Assembly: GCF_010119195.1 (NCBI RefSeq)
Contig: NZ_WRXL01000001.1
Span: 310,001 to 374,000, forward strand
Origin: Haloarcula salina
GTDB lineage: Archaea; Halobacteriota; Halobacteria; Halobacteriales; Haloarculaceae
Reading direction: 5' to 3'
Length of the DNA: 64,000 nucleotides
Part shown: positions 17,333 to 25,616 of the stretch, piece by piece
How the letters are laid out: every line of letters begins with the position of its first letter
Position numbering within the stretch: the first letter of the stretch is position 1
Notes under the pieces: model-generated
The model's database searches: none
Told to the model about the DNA's origin: nothing
What the model saw: the letters and a program-made list of their open reading frames with translations, nothing else
Translations under genes and position numbers: made by a program

Positions 17333-17435
17333 GGCCGCCCCTCCGCGTGGATTCGTGGGCACCTATCGCCGCATCTCCGCAGAGCGGTCGCGACTGGCCG
17401 GCCGCGTCTGTCAGCGTTGTCCATGTGTGTTCTTC

Positions 17436-18305
17436 TCACGCGTAGGTCTTTGTCATTCCGCCGTCGAACAGGAGGTCGCCGCCGTTGAGGTGACGGGCGT
17501 GTCGGGAGAACCCGAGGACGAAGAGGTTCGCCACGTCGATCGGGTCCATCATCTCCTTGACGCGGGACTGGCCGAGCATCACGTCGTCGATGACCTCGTC
17601 GACGCTGATGCCGCGCTGGTCGGCGGTGTCCGGAATCTGGTCGACGACGAGTGGCGTCTTGACGTAGCCGGTGCTGATCGAGAACGACCGGAGGCCGTCC
17701 CCACCCTCGGCGGCGATGGACTGCGTCAGGCCGCGCAGGCCGAATTTCGAGACGTTATATGCGACCTTGTCGGAGGTGACGTAGTGGCCGTGGACCGACG
17801 CCATGTTGCCGATCGCGCCGACGCCGTCGTCCGTCCCGCGGATATGCGGGATGACCCGCTTCGAGAGGGCGAGCGGGGCGCGGAGCATCACGTCGTGCAT
17901 CTGGTCGTATTTCTCCATCGGGAAGTCCTCGATGGCGTCGATGTGCTGGAGACCGGCGACGTTCGCGAGATAGCGGACCGTGCCGTGGGAGGCGGCGACC
18001 TCGACGACGTCGTCGAGGTCCGCGTCGCTCGCGAGGTCGCCCGTCACCGTCTCGACCGCGCCGTCGAGACCGAGGTCGGCCGCGCGGTCCGCGACTTCGG
18101 CCAGTCCGTCTTCGTCGATGTCCGTCGCGACGGCCGTGGCCCCGTTTGCCGCCATCGCGAGCGCCGTCGCCCGACCGATGCCCGACGCGCCACCGGTCAC
18201 GAGGCAGACGGTCTCGGTCGCGTAGTGGTCGTCCTCGACGAACAGGATCGACTCCTCGTCGACGGGCGGCACTTCGAGCCGTTCGTGGGAGTTACTGGAT
18301 GCCAT
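17436..18305 (-). CDS. Short-chain dehydrogenase (3-hydroxybutyrate-dehydrogenase-like)
   Basis: A 289-residue SDR. The cofactor motif is VTGGASGIGRATAL, with TDID after the second strand. The catalytic Ser-Tyr-Lys triad appears as NMASVHGHYVTSDKVAYNVSKFGLRG. The middle and C-terminal regions resemble 3-hydroxybutyrate dehydrogenases, but an N-terminal 25-residue extension (MASSNSHERLEVPP...) is unusual. It probably interconverts a hydroxy acid and a keto acid that the downstream acyl-CoA ligase then activates. The gene is divergent from the ABC transporter operon. Confidence 0.82.
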   Translation of the reverse strand: MASSNSHERLEVPPVDEESILFVEDDHYATETVCLVTGGASGIGRATALAMAANGATAVATDIDEDGLAEVADRAADLGLDGAVETVTGDLASDADLDDVVEVAASHGTVRYLANVAGLQHIDAIEDFPMEKYDQMHDVMLRAPLALSKRVIPHIRGTDDGVGAIGNMASVHGHYVTSDKVAYNVSKFGLRGLTQSIAAEGGDGLRSFSISTGYVKTPLVVDQIPDTADQRGISVDEVIDDVMLGQSRVKEMMDPIDVANLFVLGFSRHARHLNGGDLLFDGGMTKTYA

Positions 18306-18425
18306 TCGGTACCACGTTGTGCGTACACACCCGAATAGCGTCGGGTTGACATGTATACCAAGCCCCCGCCTTGGCCGGCCTCCGTGCGCACCGCCCGGTC
18401 GAGTAGCAACGCCGGGTTCGCGACT

Positions 18426-18441
18426 GGTTTACGTGTAAACC
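18426..18441. promoter_or_regulatory. Candidate operator GGTTTAC-GT-GTAAACC
   Basis: A 7-bp perfect inverted repeat with a 2-base centre in the 235-bp gap between the SDR gene (minus) and the ABC operon (plus). Its position suits a dimeric regulator controlling one or both directions. No TATA box is obvious close to it on the plus side. Confidence 0.45.
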
Positions 18442-18540
18442 TCTCGTTATTCCCCGGGTTGGACGGTAGCTTCACTCATCCCTGTCAACGCGACGCACGC
18501 CGCGACGCGGAGCGTCCGAGCGACGGGAGCGGAGATACCT

Positions 18541-19899
18541 ATGAAACGAACGGAGCCAACGGAGCGCGACACTGGTGGAATCGGCAGACGGCGACTGCTC
18601 TCGGCGATCGGCGGCTCGGCCGTCGCCGCGGCCCTCGCGGGCTGTTCGACGCTGTTGAGCGACGGCGGCGGCCAGCAGTCCGGCGACGGCGGCGACTCCG
18701 GTGGTTCGATCCCCGAGGAGCCGATCCAGGCCGGGCTGTTGACCTTCACGAAAGGTGCCCCTGGGGTCCTCGGCATCCAGGCCCAGCGCGGGGCCGAACT
18801 GGCCGTCCAGCGGATCAACGAGGCCGGCGGGATCGGCGGGCAGCGCCGGATCGAACTCGACGTAGTCGACGAGGGATCGAACCCGCTCGACAGCTACAAC
18901 CAGTTCATCGAGGAGGGCAAGGAGGTCACCTTCGGTCCCATCTCCAGCGGCACGCACAGCCAGATCGCGCCGGAGGTCGAGAAGAACGAGGTCGTCAACG
19001 TCGGGACGGACGGGACGGTGACGACGCTGTACGAGGAGACGGTCCCCGACCCGACGTACTCGTTTCGCTTCCAGAACTACGACATCATGGAGGTGGTGAC
19101 GATGGCCCGGGAGGCCGTCGAGCGCATCGGCGCGGACGAGATCGAGACGGTGGCCGGCGTCAACCCCGGGTACTCCTTCGGCGAGGACGAGATGCGCGTG
19201 TTCAAGCAGGCGATCACCAAGCTGACCGGGGCGGAGGTCGTCTACGAGGGGTTCCCCGAACTCGGGGCCAGCGACATGTCGAACCACATCACGTCGATCA
19301 ACAGCGAGCAGCCGGACGTGACCTTCTCCAGTCTGTGGGGCGGCGACGTGACCACGTTCGTCCGCCAGGCCAGCGCAAACGACATGTTCGACAACACGAC
19401 CGTCTTCGGGACGACGCTGTACAGCGCCGCCGGCGACGTGCCCGCCGACGCGCTGGCCGGCACGGACATCTACTCCGGGTCGCGCAACTACTACTGGGGC
19501 CACCCCGCGCTGGGGAACTGGCAGCCCGGCCGCGAACTGTTCGACGCCGCGACCGCACAGGACGGCGTGACCGTCCCGACGGCCCACTACATGAGCGGCT
19601 ACGGGGCGGTGACGGCCTGGGCGACCGCCGTCGAGAAGGCCATCGACCTCCTCGGGACCTACCCCAGCCAGGGTCAGATCGCACAGATGCTGGAGGGTCA
19701 CGGCTTCTTCACGCCGGCCGGCTACCACAACATGGCCGAGGACCACCAGGGGTCGTCGAACTCCTTCGCCGGGGCGATGGTGTACGACGACGACCTCGGC
19801 GCGGCCAGGCTCGACGACGTGAACATCTATTCGGCGGCGGAGACCGCGCCCCCGCCCGGCGTCGCCGGCAGCGCGTGGTTAGACAGCTGGAGCAGCTGA
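18541..19899 (+). CDS. ABC transporter substrate-binding lipoprotein (branched-chain amino acid type)
   Basis: A 452-residue periplasmic-binding-like protein. The N-terminus GGIGRRRLLSAIGGSAVAAALAGCS carries a twin-arginine signal and a lipobox (LAGC), so it is exported folded and lipid-anchored. The mature part has the Leu/Ile/Val-binding fold: IQAGLLTFTKGAPGVLG, GAELAVQRINEAGGIGG and VVDEGSNP. It is the first of five transporter genes in tight order. The HAAT family handles branched-chain amino acids, urea, amides and aromatic or short organic acids. The linked acyl-CoA ligase suggests an organic acid. Confidence 0.88.
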   Translation: MKRTEPTERDTGGIGRRRLLSAIGGSAVAAALAGCSTLLSDGGGQQSGDGGDSGGSIPEEPIQAGLLTFTKGAPGVLGIQAQRGAELAVQRINEAGGIGGQRRIELDVVDEGSNPLDSYNQFIEEGKEVTFGPISSGTHSQIAPEVEKNEVVNVGTDGTVTTLYEETVPDPTYSFRFQNYDIMEVVTMAREAVERIGADEIETVAGVNPGYSFGEDEMRVFKQAITKLTGAEVVYEGFPELGASDMSNHITSINSEQPDVTFSSLWGGDVTTFVRQASANDMFDNTTVFGTTLYSAAGDVPADALAGTDIYSGSRNYYWGHPALGNWQPGRELFDAATAQDGVTVPTAHYMSGYGAVTAWATAVEKAIDLLGTYPSQGQIAQMLEGHGFFTPAGYHNMAEDHQGSSNSFAGAMVYDDDLGAARLDDVNIYSAAETAPPPGVAGSAWLDSWSS

Positions 19900-19908
19900 A
19901 ACCCACCA

Positions 19909-20850
19909 ATGGCAGGCACACTTGAAACCGCGCTGGTCCAGACGCTCAACGGCGTCCAGTTCGGGTTCATCCTGTTCATGATCGCCTCGGGGCTGACCGT
20001 CATCCTCGGCATCCTCGACGTGCTGAACCTGGCCCACGGGGAGCTGTTCTCCATCGGCGCGTACGCCGGCATCGGCGTGTTCGGCTTCGTCATCGGCGTC
20101 GTCGGCCCGCCCAGCGGCGTCCTCGGCGGGGTCGTGTTCGTCCTCGCGGTCCTCGTCTCGGTGCTGCTGACCGCGGCCCTCCTGTTGCCCGTCGGCACGG
20201 TGTTCGAGGCGCTGTTCCTCCGGGCGATCTACGACCGCGACCAGGTGTACCAACTGGTGTTGACCTTCGCGCTGCTGTTGATCCTGCTCGACGTGAAGAA
20301 GTTCGTCTGGGGGAACACCTCCCTGCGGACCGACGCCGTCTACAGCGCCATCAACAGCATCCCGACGAGCGAACTGGTCGGGCTGAACTACCCGACGTAC
20401 AACGTCTTCGTCATCCTCGTCGGCATCGCCGTCGTCGCCGGCCTGTTCTGGTTCTTCGACCGCACGAAGACCGGGCGCATCGTCCGGGCGACGGCCATCG
20501 ACCGCGAGATGGCGACGGCCATCGGCGTCAGCACCGACCGGGTGTTCACGCTCGTGTTCGCGCTCGGGGCCTTCCTCGCGGGCTTCGCCGGCGCGATGGC
20601 CGTCCCGCCGACGGCGGCCACGCTCGGCATGGGGACCAACCCGCTCGTCCTCTCGTTCGTCGTCATCGTCATCGGCGGCCTCGGCAGCCTCCGCGGGGCG
20701 TTCGTCGGCGCGCTGCTCGTCGGCGTCATCCGGTCGTGGATGATCACGCTGTACCCGCCCGGCGAGATCGCGGCCCCGTTCGCCATCATGGCGCTCATCC
20801 TGCTCGTCAAGCCCGAGGGCCTGTTCGGAACGTGGGGTGAGACGGCGTGA
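19909..20850 (+). CDS. Branched-chain-type ABC transporter permease (LivH-like)
   Basis: A 313-residue membrane protein with about eight helices. The N-terminal TLNGVQFGFILFMIASGLTVILGILDVLNLAHGELF is diagnostic of LivH permeases, including the NLAHG motif. IGVSTDRVFTLVFALGAFLAGFAGAMA is the coupling region and later GGLGSLRGAFVGALLVG is conserved. It lies 9 bases after the binding-protein gene, and its TGA overlaps the ATG of the next gene by one base, showing translational coupling. Confidence 0.9.
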   Translation: MAGTLETALVQTLNGVQFGFILFMIASGLTVILGILDVLNLAHGELFSIGAYAGIGVFGFVIGVVGPPSGVLGGVVFVLAVLVSVLLTAALLLPVGTVFEALFLRAIYDRDQVYQLVLTFALLLILLDVKKFVWGNTSLRTDAVYSAINSIPTSELVGLNYPTYNVFVILVGIAVVAGLFWFFDRTKTGRIVRATAIDREMATAIGVSTDRVFTLVFALGAFLAGFAGAMAVPPTAATLGMGTNPLVLSFVVIVIGGLGSLRGAFVGALLVGVIRSWMITLYPPGEIAAPFAIMALILLVKPEGLFGTWGETA

Positions 20851-21998
20851 TGCCCGAACGCGTCGAGACGGACGGGGAGACCCGCTACCGCTTCCTCGGC
20901 GTCGAAGCGACCCGCCGGGAGGCGGTCGCGCTGGCGCTCGGCGTCGTCGCGCTGTTCGCGATTCCGGACGTGACGAGGCTCTCCGACAGCCTCCAACTCA
21001 GCGTCATCCATCAGGGGCTGCTCTTCGGCTTCGCGGCGGTCGGGCTGAACCTGCTCCTCCGCCACACGAAGCTCACGTCGTTCGGGCACGCGGCGTTCTT
21101 CGGGACCGGGGCGTACGCGACGGCGGTGCTCGCGAAGTACGCAGGCCTCCAGAGCGTCGGCCTCCTGTTGCTCGGTGCCATCGCCGCGGCGACGGTGATG
21201 GCGGCGCTCGTCGGCGCGCTGTCGCTTCGCCACACCGGTCTGTACTTCGCCCTGCTGACGCTCGCGTTCGGCCAACTGCTGTACGCCATCGCGCTCGGGC
21301 AGAGCGCCCTCGGCGGTAGCGACGGGATGCCGATTCGGCCGGGTCCGGCGAACCAGCCGCTCCTGCTCGGCACGACCTTCGAGCCGGCGGTGTACCAGAT
21401 ACTGACGTACTACCTGACCGTCGTGGTCATCCTCGTCGGGCTGTTCGTGATGTACCGCATCACCCAGTCGCCGTTCCGGAACGCGCTCGACGCCATCGGG
21501 CAGGAGCGGACCCGAGCGCGGTTCATCGGCCTGCCGGTCCGCCGGTACGTCTGGGCGGCGTTCGTCATCTCCGGCGTCTACGGTGGCGTCGCGGGCGGCC
21601 TGTACGCCGTCGTCCGCCAGTACGTCCGCCCGGAGGGGACGCTGTTCTTCCTCCGATCCGGTGACATCCTGTTCATGGCGATCCTGGGCGGCTTCCGGAC
21701 GCTGGTCGGGCCGCTCATCGGCGGTGTCGTCCTGATCTTCCTGCAGGACGTGGGCCAGGACGTGACCCAGTACTACGAGTTCCTGACCGGCGTCGTCCTG
21801 CTGGTCCTCGTCTACGGGTTCCCGCGGGGCATCGTCGGCTCGCTCAGGTCGGGCGGCGTCGTCAGCACCCGGCTGAGACAGCTCCGTCGGGAGCCCTCGG
21901 CCGTCGCCGACTGGGCGCGGTCCGCGGGACGGACGGCGGAACGGAAGGCGGTCGAATCGCTGTCGAGTCTGCGAATCATCCTCTTCGGAGTGGACTGA
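20850..21998 (+). CDS. Branched-chain-type ABC transporter permease (LivM-like)
   Basis: A 382-residue membrane protein with nine or ten helices. LNLLLRHTKLTSFGHAAFFGTGAYATAVLAKY is the LivM equivalent of the NLAHG motif, and DAIGQERTRARFIGLPVRRYVWAAFVISGVYGGVAGGLYA is the coupling loop. It forms a heterodimer pore with the LivH-like subunit. A C-terminal tail of about 55 residues (LRQLRREPSAVADWARSAGR...) is longer than usual. Start ATG 20850 overlaps the previous stop; a GTG one codon earlier is also possible. Confidence 0.9.
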   Translation: MPERVETDGETRYRFLGVEATRREAVALALGVVALFAIPDVTRLSDSLQLSVIHQGLLFGFAAVGLNLLLRHTKLTSFGHAAFFGTGAYATAVLAKYAGLQSVGLLLLGAIAAATVMAALVGALSLRHTGLYFALLTLAFGQLLYAIALGQSALGGSDGMPIRPGPANQPLLLGTTFEPAVYQILTYYLTVVVILVGLFVMYRITQSPFRNALDAIGQERTRARFIGLPVRRYVWAAFVISGVYGGVAGGLYAVVRQYVRPEGTLFFLRSGDILFMAILGGFRTLVGPLIGGVVLIFLQDVGQDVTQYYEFLTGVVLLVLVYGFPRGIVGSLRSGGVVSTRLRQLRREPSAVADWARSAGRTAERKAVESLSSLRIILFGVD

Positions 21999-21999
21999 C

Positions 22000-22749
22000 A
22001 TGCTCGAAGCACGCAATTTGCACAAGTCGTTCGGCGAACTGGTCGCGACAGACGACGTGAGCCTGGAGTTCGGGCAGGAAGACGGCGAACTCGTCTTCAT
22101 CGTCGGTCCGAACGGGGCGGGCAAGACGACGTTCATCAATCTCCTGACCGGCTTCCTCTCGCCGGACGAGGGCTCCATCGTCCTCGACGGCGACGACATC
22201 ACGGCGATGTCGGCCGACGAACGGGTCGACGCCGGCATCGCCCGGAGCTTCCAGGTCGTCAAGGTGTTCGAGGAGATGACCGTCCGCGAGAACCTCCGGA
22301 CGGTGGTGCTCACCGAGCGGGGCAAGACGTGGAGCCTCTTCTCGATGGCCGACGGCCACGCCGACGTGGAGCGGACCGTCGACGACCTGCTGTCGAAGTT
22401 CCGCCTGGACGACGCCGCCAACACCGTCGCCGAGGAACTGCCCCACGGCGACCGGAAACTGCTCGACGTGGCGATGTCGTTCGGGCTCGACCCCGACTAC
22501 CTCCTGCTCGACGAGCCCACCTCGGGCGTCTCGACCCGCGAGAAGGAGTACGTCATCGAGACGGTCGTCGAGGTCGGACGGGAGGCGGGCGTCACGACGG
22601 TCACCATCGAGCACGACATGGACATCGTCACCGAGTACGCCGACCGCGTCGTCGCCCTCCATCAGGGGGCCGTCCACGGCGTCGGCCCGCCGACGATGCT
22701 CGAGACCGACGACGAACTCAGACGGCTCCTCCTCGGGGTGGGCGAATGA
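22000..22749 (+). CDS. ABC transporter ATP-binding protein (LivG-like)
   Basis: A 249-residue ATPase. Walker A is VGPNGAGKTTF near residues 36-46, Walker B is DYLLLDEPTSGVS, and a switch His sits in VTIEHDMDIV. The ABC signature region reads LPHGDRKLLDVAMSFG instead of a textbook LSGGQ, which is normal for LivG proteins. NLLTGFLSPDEGSI and GIARSFQVVKVFEEMTVREN are further LivG marks. It starts one base after the LivM stop and overlaps the LivF start by four bases. Confidence 0.9.
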   Translation: MLEARNLHKSFGELVATDDVSLEFGQEDGELVFIVGPNGAGKTTFINLLTGFLSPDEGSIVLDGDDITAMSADERVDAGIARSFQVVKVFEEMTVRENLRTVVLTERGKTWSLFSMADGHADVERTVDDLLSKFRLDDAANTVAEELPHGDRKLLDVAMSFGLDPDYLLLDEPTSGVSTREKEYVIETVVEVGREAGVTTVTIEHDMDIVTEYADRVVALHQGAVHGVGPPTMLETDDELRRLLLGVGE

Positions 22750-23483
22750 GCGCCGACACCCTGCTGTCGGTCCGCGGGCTGAACGCCGCCGTCGAGGGGT
22801 TCCGGGTGACCGAGGACGTCGACCTCGACGTGAACGCCGGCGAGGCGGTCGGCCTGGTCGGCCGCAACGGGGCCGGCAAGACGACCACCTTCCGGGGGAT
22901 CATGGGCCTGACGCCCGTCTGGAGCGGCTCGGTCCGCTTCCGCGGCGAGGAACTGACCGACATCCGCTCGGAGCTCGTCCCGAAGCGCGGCATCGGCTAC
23001 CAGCCCGAAGACCGGAAGCTCTTCACCGGCATGACCGTCGACGAGAACTTCCGGCTCCCAATCTGGACGAGCGGGTCCGCCCGCGGCATCGACGACGAGG
23101 ACGGCGTGATCGAACAGGTCTACGACGTGCTGACCGAACTCGACGACCGCCGCGACGCCAAGGTCCAGAACCTGAGCGGGGGGCAGGCGAAGATGGTCGC
23201 CATCGGTCGAGCGCTGGCGCTCCAGCCCGACCTGCTCATCCTCGACGAACCGCTGGAGGGGCTGGCTCCCGTCGTCGTCGAGAACCTCAAGCGACACATC
23301 GAGGCGATCAACGACCGCGGAATCGCGGTGCTGATCGCGGAGTCGAACGTCACGCACGTCCCCGACGTGGTCGACCGGCTCTACGTCATCGAGCGCGGCG
23401 ACGTGGTCGCGAGCGGCGACCCCGACGACCTGGCGTCGGACGAGGAGATACAGAAGCTGATGCAGGGGAGCGGGACGGAGTGA
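22746..23483 (+). CDS. ABC transporter ATP-binding protein (LivF-like)
   Basis: A 245-residue ATPase. Walker A VGRNGAGKTTTF, signature QNLSGGQAKMVAIGRALAL and Walker B LLILDEPLEGLAP are all intact. GIGYQPEDRKLFTGMTVDENF is typical of LivF. The ATG at 22746 overlaps the LivG stop (ATGA), so the pair is co-translated and should heterodimerise. It is the last gene of the operon; the Bat-type regulator lies convergently 70 bases downstream. Confidence 0.9.
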   Translation: MSADTLLSVRGLNAAVEGFRVTEDVDLDVNAGEAVGLVGRNGAGKTTTFRGIMGLTPVWSGSVRFRGEELTDIRSELVPKRGIGYQPEDRKLFTGMTVDENFRLPIWTSGSARGIDDEDGVIEQVYDVLTELDDRRDAKVQNLSGGQAKMVAIGRALALQPDLLILDEPLEGLAPVVVENLKRHIEAINDRGIAVLIAESNVTHVPDVVDRLYVIERGDVVASGDPDDLASDEEIQKLMQGSGTE

Positions 23484-23552
23484 CCGCGGCAGAGAAGTGC
23501 GGGAAGCCGGCAGCGAGAAGACAGTAGACGGCAGTGAGGAACCGACTGGCGC

Positions 23553-24257
23553 TCACTCGGTGACCTCGTTCATCGCCGTCGTGACGCGGTCGAGAATCTT
23601 CCGCTGCCCGCGCCGGAGATTCTTCGAGATGGCCATCTTCGAGACGTCGAACTCATCGGCCAGCGACGAGAGCGTGGCGTCCCGCGGCGTGTCGAAGTAG
23701 CCGCCCTCGACGGCGCGTTCCAGCGTCGCCCGTTCCACGTCCGAGAGCTCCCGACAGCCGTCGACCAGCCGCTTGGCCGAGTCGATGTTCTGCAGGAGGT
23801 CGTAGTAGTCCTCCAGGTCGACCGACTCGCGCGAGCGGACGGTGTAGTCGTTGTTGCGCTCCAGTTCCGAGAGCGTCCCCTCGGCGATCCGTTCTGTGTC
23901 GAACCCGACGTGCCATATCTCCGAGCCGTCGCGGATCCTGAACGGGCCGGTGATGTAGCCGCTGTTGTCGCGGATGACGTTCATCGCGTTCGTCTCCGCG
24001 ATGCGCGACCGTATCAGCGCCATGTCGCCCTTCCGGCGGAGAAGCCGGTAGGACGCCATGTTGTCGTGGGCCGACAGCGCCTCCAGGCCGCAGTCGAGGG
24101 CCTCGCGGTCCGCGCCGCTGACCATGATGCGCGTCTCCAACTCCCGCTCGTCGGGGTAGAAGTCCCACTGCTTGGCGAGGAACGACACCTCGTGGTCCCG
24201 CGTCGTGTCGATGTACGGGCAGTCGTACTGTACCATGTCCATCTCGACAGATAACAT
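23553..24257 (-). CDS. Bat-type (bacterio-opsin activator-like) HTH_10 transcription regulator
   Basis: A 234-residue regulator. Residues 1-160 form the sensor-like region of haloarchaeal Bat/HTH_10 proteins (FLAKQWDFYPDERELETRIMVSG, then AEGTLSELERNNDY). The C-terminal 55 residues are the HTH_10 domain: LSDVERATLERAVEGGYFDTPRDATLSSLADEFDVSKMAISKNLRRGQRKIL. The start is uncertain: ATG 24257 gives MLSVEMDM, while a GTG at 24296 would extend into an AT-rich stretch that looks like its promoter. Being convergent with the transporter operon, it may control the uptake/catabolic module. Confidence 0.83.
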   Translation of the reverse strand: MLSVEMDMVQYDCPYIDTTRDHEVSFLAKQWDFYPDERELETRIMVSGADREALDCGLEALSAHDNMASYRLLRRKGDMALIRSRIAETNAMNVIRDNSGYITGPFRIRDGSEIWHVGFDTERIAEGTLSELERNNDYTVRSRESVDLEDYYDLLQNIDSAKRLVDGCRELSDVERATLERAVEGGYFDTPRDATLSSLADEFDVSKMAISKNLRRGQRKILDRVTTAMNEVTE

Positions 24258-24367
24258 GGCAAAACGTTCATGATGAATTGTAATAGCTATTTTCACTACG
24301 ATGACTGATAGGTCCCCGCTGGGGCGACCAGCAAACCCTTTTGACCGGGGCCGGCCAACTTCAGGCC

Positions 24368-24955
24368 ATGTACGTCCGGGATGCGAAAAACCGCGAGGAG
24401 GTCTGGCTGCTTGACCGCATCGAGGAGATGGGGCTCGACGAGACGGCCTTCAGGTCCCGGGACTACGTCGTCGCCATCGACGAGGAGAGCCACGAGAAGG
24501 CCGGATTCGGCCGCATCCGGATTCACAAGGGTGAGGACGAGACGGTCTGTGAGCTGACGAGCATCGGCGTTCTGCCCGAGTGGCGCGGCCAGGGCGTCGG
24601 CGCGCACGTCATCGAGCGACTGGTCGAGTACGCGGGCGACGAGGGGTTCGACGTCGTCTACTCGCTGACCAACGCCGCCGACTACCTCTCGCAGTTCGGC
24701 TTCGAGCGCATCGAGCCGGCACAGCTCCCCGAGGCGCTCCGGGACCGACTCGCGACCAAACAGGAGAACATCCAGCCGGACGCGGTCCCGCTCCGGGTGG
24801 CGGTCGACCGCTTCCGGGTGCCGACGCGGCACCGGAGGCGGTTCAAACGGGCCGCCGCCGAGGACGAGGAGGGCGAGCCCGAACCCGAGGAAGGCCCCGA
24901 GGACTTCGGTATCGACCCCGACGAGGCCACCTACAAGTACGACACCGGCGGCTGA
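24368..24955 (+). CDS. GNAT-family N-acetyltransferase
   Basis: A 195-residue protein. Residues 1-135 form the GNAT fold. The acetyl-CoA loop is LTSIGVLPEWRGQGVGAHVIERLVEYA (the V-x-x-x-x-R-G-x-G motif), and the end of the fold has NAADYLSQFGFERI. The C-terminal 60 residues are an acidic haloarchaeal extension (EDEEGEPEPEEGPED). The substrate is unknown. ATG 24368 was chosen because the N-terminus MYVRDAKNREEVWLL begins the first strand. Convergent with the FKBP gene. Confidence 0.85.
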   Translation: MYVRDAKNREEVWLLDRIEEMGLDETAFRSRDYVVAIDEESHEKAGFGRIRIHKGEDETVCELTSIGVLPEWRGQGVGAHVIERLVEYAGDEGFDVVYSLTNAADYLSQFGFERIEPAQLPEALRDRLATKQENIQPDAVPLRVAVDRFRVPTRHRRRFKRAAAEDEEGEPEPEEGPEDFGIDPDEATYKYDTGG

Positions 24956-24974
24956 GCGGCGGCGGGCAGTCCGG

Positions 24975-25448
24975 TCACCGGGCGTCGACGATCTCGACCT
25001 CGAACACCAGCGTCTTGCCGGACAGTTCGTGGTTGAAGTCCACCTCGACGGCGTCGTCGCTGACGGCGGTCACGTCGCCGTGGAGGCCGTTTTGCGCCTC
25101 GACGTGGAGGCCGACCTCGGGCGGCTTCCCCACCATTCCCTCGAACGTCTCCGGGTCGTACTCGCGGACGCGCTCGGGTTCGACCGCGCCGTAGGCCTTC
25201 TCTGGCGGGACCGTCACGGTGGCCTCCTCGCCGGCGTCCATGCCGACGACGGCCTCGTCGAGGCCCTCGATTATCTCGCCCGCTCCGACGGTGAACGACA
25301 GCGGCGCGTAGTCGGCCGCCTCGACGCCCTGTGCCTCCATCAGCCCGTGCTCTCGGGCCACCTCGGGCCGAGAAGTATCGAAGACGGACCCGTCCTCGAA
25401 GCGCCCGACGTACTCGATGGTGACGTCGTCGCCCGGTTCGATCGGCAT
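24975..25448 (-). CDS. FKBP-type peptidyl-prolyl isomerase (SlyD-like)
   Basis: A 157-residue folding catalyst. The start VTIEYVGRFEDGSVFDTS and the strand LSFTVGAGEIIEGLDEAVVGMDAGEEATVTVPPEKAYG are the FKBP core. The region after it (residues 85-140) is the insert-in-flap domain of SlyD-type archaeal FKBPs, with chaperone activity. DFNHELSGKTLVFEVEIVDAR closes the barrel. Cytoplasmic. Its promoter lies in the AT-rich divergent region with the dehydrogenase gene. Confidence 0.9.
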   Translation of the reverse strand: MPIEPGDDVTIEYVGRFEDGSVFDTSRPEVAREHGLMEAQGVEAADYAPLSFTVGAGEIIEGLDEAVVGMDAGEEATVTVPPEKAYGAVEPERVREYDPETFEGMVGKPPEVGLHVEAQNGLHGDVTAVSDDAVEVDFNHELSGKTLVFEVEIVDAR

Positions 25449-25551
25449 ACCCGAGTGTTCGCAGCCTGCCGTATAAACCCCGGTATCCGCGCGGAACGAT
25501 CGCGACTGCGCGCGGCAGTGACGGGCCCTGCCGTCGATCCGCCCCGTCGTT

Positions 25552-25616
25552 CATTATAAATATCCAACAATTATAAGTGGCGACGGTCCGAGAGTGATTA
25601 CGGAGTTGTCAATTAT
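25552..25616. promoter_or_regulatory. AT-rich divergent promoter region of the dehydrogenase gene
   Basis: CATTATAAATATCCAACAAT (25552-25571) followed by TATAAG (25573-25578) gives TATA-like boxes 40-60 bases before the ATG at 25617. The stretch is clearly richer in A/T than either flank. Confidence 0.5.
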
